Positions 61,743-64,000 of a stretch of 64,000 nucleotides of DNA are shown here, one piece after another. The first letter of the stretch is position 1. Every line of letters starts with the position of its first letter. The stretch is taken from contig NZ_JBBEYB010000008.1 of the NCBI RefSeq assembly GCF_037482285.1, positions 62,001-126,000 on the forward strand, given 5' to 3'. Both the position numbers and the translations under genes were made by a program. A model generated the notes under the pieces. It made no database searches. It was given only the letters and a program-made list of their open reading frames with translations, and was not told where the DNA came from. The stretch comes from Aquabacterium sp029268225. Lineage in GTDB: Bacteria; Pseudomonadota; Gammaproteobacteria; Burkholderiales; Burkholderiaceae_C.

Positions 61743-64000
61743 ATGTCCGATTCTGCGACCCAGCGCGGTGGCGCTTCCCGCTGGCTGCGCCGTGCCCTGT
61801 GGGCCCTGTTTGCTCTGTGTCTGGCTGGCGTGCTGGCCTTGGGCGCCACGGTGATGGTGCTGCTGCCCCAATTGCCCGACACCAGCAGCCTGGCCAACTA
61901 CCAGCCCAAGCAACCTTTGCGCGTCTACACCGCCGACGGGGTAGAGATCGGTGGCTTTGGCCAGGAGAAGCGCGAGTACCTGCGCATCGAACAGTTTCCG
62001 AAGATGATGCGCGACAGTCTGCTGGCGGTTGAGGATTCGCGCTTTTACGAGCACCCTGGCATCGACGTGATTGGCGTGCTGCGCGCCATCGTGGCCAATG
62101 CCACGGGCGGCCGCACCCAGGGGGCATCGACCATCACCCAGCAGGTGGCCCGCACCTTCTTCCTGACGCGCGAACGGACGCTGTCACGCAAGCTCAAGGA
62201 GGCCTTGCTGTCGCTGCGCATCGAGCAGCAGCTGAGCAAGGACCAGATCCTGGAGCTCTACATGAACCAGATCTACCTGGGGGCACGCACCTACGGCTTT
62301 GCCGAGGCCGCCCGCACCTACTTCGGCAAGCCCATCTCCCAGTTGTCGGTGGCTGAATGCGCCATGCTGGCCGGCTTGCCACAAAATCCGGCGTACGCCA
62401 ACCCGATCAAGAGCCCCAAGCGCGCCAAGGATCGCCAGCTGGTCGTGCTGTCACGCATGCGTGCCGAAGGCGTGATCGACGACATCGTGTACACCGCCGC
62501 CAAGGCCGAGAAGCTGGATGTGCGCAACCCTGGCGAGATGGACGTGCACGGCGAGTATGTGGCCGAGATGGCGCGTGCCCAGGTGTATGCCCAGTATGGT
62601 GAGTCGGCGTACACCAGTGGCATGAAGGTGGTGACCACGCTGCGTGCGGCCGACCAGCAGGCTGCGTGGAAGGCCGTGCGCAAGACCCTGATCGATCGAG
62701 AGCTGCGCTTGGCCTGGCGTGGTCCCGAAGCGCAGGAGGACCTGCCAGCTGATCTGGACGACCAGGACCCCGCGCTGGCCCAGTTGCTGGCGGATTACAA
62801 CGATGACGAAACCTTGCGCGTGGCGCTGGTGACGCAGGCCAGCAGCAAGCAGGTGACGGTGGTGCTGGCCTCCGGTGACGTGCTGCAGATCAGCGGCAAA
62901 GGCCTGCGCCAGGCCCAAGCTGGCCTATCGGCCAAGGCGCGCGCCACCTTGCGACTGGAGCGCGGTTCGGTGGTGCGTGTCATGCAGCAGGGTCAGGACT
63001 GGGTGATCACGCAATGGCCACAGGCCGAAGGGGCGTTGGTGGCCATGGACCCGCACGATGGCCAGATTCGGGCGCTGGTCGGCGGGTTTGACTTTCAGCG
63101 CAACCAGTTCAACCACGTCACCCAGGGCTGGCGTCAACCCGGCTCCACCTACAAGCCCTTCCTGTATTCCGCCGCGCTTGAGAACGGCGTGATGCCGGAG
63201 ACCCTGATCAACGATGCCCCGCTGACCAATGTGGGGGACTGGACGCCCAGTAACGCGGACGGCAGTGCCGACGGCCCCACGCCGCTGCACATTGCATTGG
63301 CCAAATCCAAGAACCTGGTCAGCATCCGTCTGGTTCAGTTGATGGGCCCGGAGGCCGCGCGTCAATGGACGGGACATTTCGGCTTTGATGTGGACAAGCA
63401 ACCCGCCAACCTCACGTTGGCACTGGGCTCTGGTTCGACCACAGCGATGCAGATGGCCAGCGCCTATGCAGTCTTTGCCAACGGCGGCCTGTCGGTCAAC
63501 CCTGTGCTGATCCAGAAAATTCAGGATGGTCAGGGCAAGGTGGTGTTCGAAGCCAAACCCAAGGTGGCTGACGAGTCCCAGCGTGTCATCCCGGCCCGCA
63601 ATGCATTTCTCACTGCCACCTTGCTCAATGAGGTGGCTCGCAGCGGTACCGCTGCCAAGGCGCAGGCGCAACTGCGTCGCCCTGATCTCTATGGCAAGAC
63701 CGGCACCACCAACGACGTGGTGGACGCGTGGTTTGCAGGGTTTCAGCCCAATCTGGTTGCCGTGGTCTGGTTTGGCTACGACACGCCACGCAGCCTGGGC
63801 ACCCATGCCTCCGGCGGCTCTCTGGCGCTGCCAGCCTGGATCCAGTTCATGAGCACGGCGCTGCGCAATGAGCCTGTGCGCACACTGAGTGCGCCTGAGG
63901 GTGTCGTCAGCCTGCCTACGGGTTGGCGCTATACGGAGTGGGCCGAAGGCGGTTTCCTCACAGAGTTGGGCGTAGACGAGACACCGATCGATCGCAGCCT
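61743..64000 (+). CDS. mrcA: Class A penicillin-binding protein 1A, 3' end outside window
   Basis: 752 codons to the right edge, still open. A bifunctional peptidoglycan glycosyltransferase/transpeptidase. The N-terminal membrane anchor (LRRALWALFALCLAGVLAL) is followed by the GT51 domain, with catalytic Glu97 in VEDSRFYEHPGID and GASTITQQVART. An OB-like insert is followed by the transpeptidase motifs STYK (468-471), SKN (522-524) and KTG (652-654). All active-site motifs are intact. The insert after GT51 and the PBP1A-like order of domains favour mrcA/ponA. Confidence 0.95.
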   Translation, partial: MSDSATQRGGASRWLRRALWALFALCLAGVLALGATVMVLLPQLPDTSSLANYQPKQPLRVYTADGVEIGGFGQEKREYLRIEQFPKMMRDSLLAVEDSRFYEHPGIDVIGVLRAIVANATGGRTQGASTITQQVARTFFLTRERTLSRKLKEALLSLRIEQQLSKDQILELYMNQIYLGARTYGFAEAARTYFGKPISQLSVAECAMLAGLPQNPAYANPIKSPKRAKDRQLVVLSRMRAEGVIDDIVYTAAKAEKLDVRNPGEMDVHGEYVAEMARAQVYAQYGESAYTSGMKVVTTLRAADQQAAWKAVRKTLIDRELRLAWRGPEAQEDLPADLDDQDPALAQLLADYNDDETLRVALVTQASSKQVTVVLASGDVLQISGKGLRQAQAGLSAKARATLRLERGSVVRVMQQGQDWVITQWPQAEGALVAMDPHDGQIRALVGGFDFQRNQFNHVTQGWRQPGSTYKPFLYSAALENGVMPETLINDAPLTNVGDWTPSNADGSADGPTPLHIALAKSKNLVSIRLVQLMGPEAARQWTGHFGFDVDKQPANLTLALGSGSTTAMQMASAYAVFANGGLSVNPVLIQKIQDGQGKVVFEAKPKVADESQRVIPARNAFLTATLLNEVARSGTAAKAQAQLRRPDLYGKTGTTNDVVDAWFAGFQPNLVAVVWFGYDTPRSLGTHASGGSLALPAWIQFMSTALRNEPVRTLSAPEGVVSLPTGWRYTEWAEGGFLTELGVDETPIDRS

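Overview
The window is a GC-rich, densely packed chromosomal segment of a betaproteobacterium of order Burkholderiales, most likely Comamonadaceae or a close relative. Supporting this are the gene order leuC-leuD-leuB-asd-fimV-truA-trpF-trpB-trpA-accD-folC-SPOR-cvpA-purF-metZ, an AcnD/PrpF-type methylcitrate cluster next to the TCA genes, a GntR regulator between sdhC and mdh, and a composite hairpin repeat of a kind I recall from Comamonadaceae genomes. I see no phage, insertion sequence, CRISPR array or defence system; almost everything is core metabolism.

Layout. (1) 1-6.7 kb, minus strand: the 5' part of a globin-coupled (DosC-like) diguanylate cyclase, fbp, pepN, prfB with its programmed +1 frameshift, and an alpha/beta hydrolase. 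(2) 6.9-12.2 kb, plus strand: a membrane GAF-PAS-GGDEF-EAL c-di-GMP protein, a TesB-like thioesterase, a two-gene chromate transporter and a small GNAT protein. (3) 12.2-16.7 kb: waaA and a phosphomannomutase/phosphoglucomutase on the minus strand, then a DMT exporter, a 77-residue basic protein and a MaoC-like hydratase on the plus strand, joined by ATGA overlaps. (4) 16.9-18.1 kb: three tandem copies of a tRNA-Ala(GGC)/tRNA-Glu(TTC)/tRNA-Asp(GTC) unit, transcribed leftward from a good sigma-70 promoter and lying just downstream of gltX. (5) 18.3-37.6 kb, all minus strand: the biosynthetic supercluster from leuC down to gltX, covering leucine, aspartate-family, tryptophan, fatty acid, folate, purine and methionine synthesis plus truA and fimV, with a 42-residue entericidin-like lipoprotein between leuC and leuD. 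(6) 37.7-60.5 kb: a central-carbon island with gltA, sdhE, sdhBADC and a GntR regulator (minus); mdh, a CitE-like lyase and an unknown protein (plus); a cobalamin-type radical SAM protein and prpR (minus); prpB, prpC, acnD, prpF, a secreted unknown protein and acnB (plus). (7) 60.7-64 kb: an atypical SDR protein and the start of a class A penicillin-binding protein, cut by the right edge.

How the genes work together. PrpR (a sigma-54 activator) faces prpB across an intergenic region with a near-perfect -24/-12 promoter and TTTCA/TGAAA repeats. PrpC, AcnD, PrpF and PrpB form the propionate-oxidising methylcitrate cycle, which delivers succinate and pyruvate to the adjacent TCA genes. The GntR regulator beside mdh has a perfect 14-bp palindrome in its divergent promoter region and is a candidate local regulator of the TCA genes. 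No clearly new multi-gene system stands out. The best leads are the tRNA array next to gltX, the lipoprotein in the leu operon, the regulatory palindromes, the strong terminator inside the prp operon, the composite hairpin element, and several unassigned small or secreted proteins.
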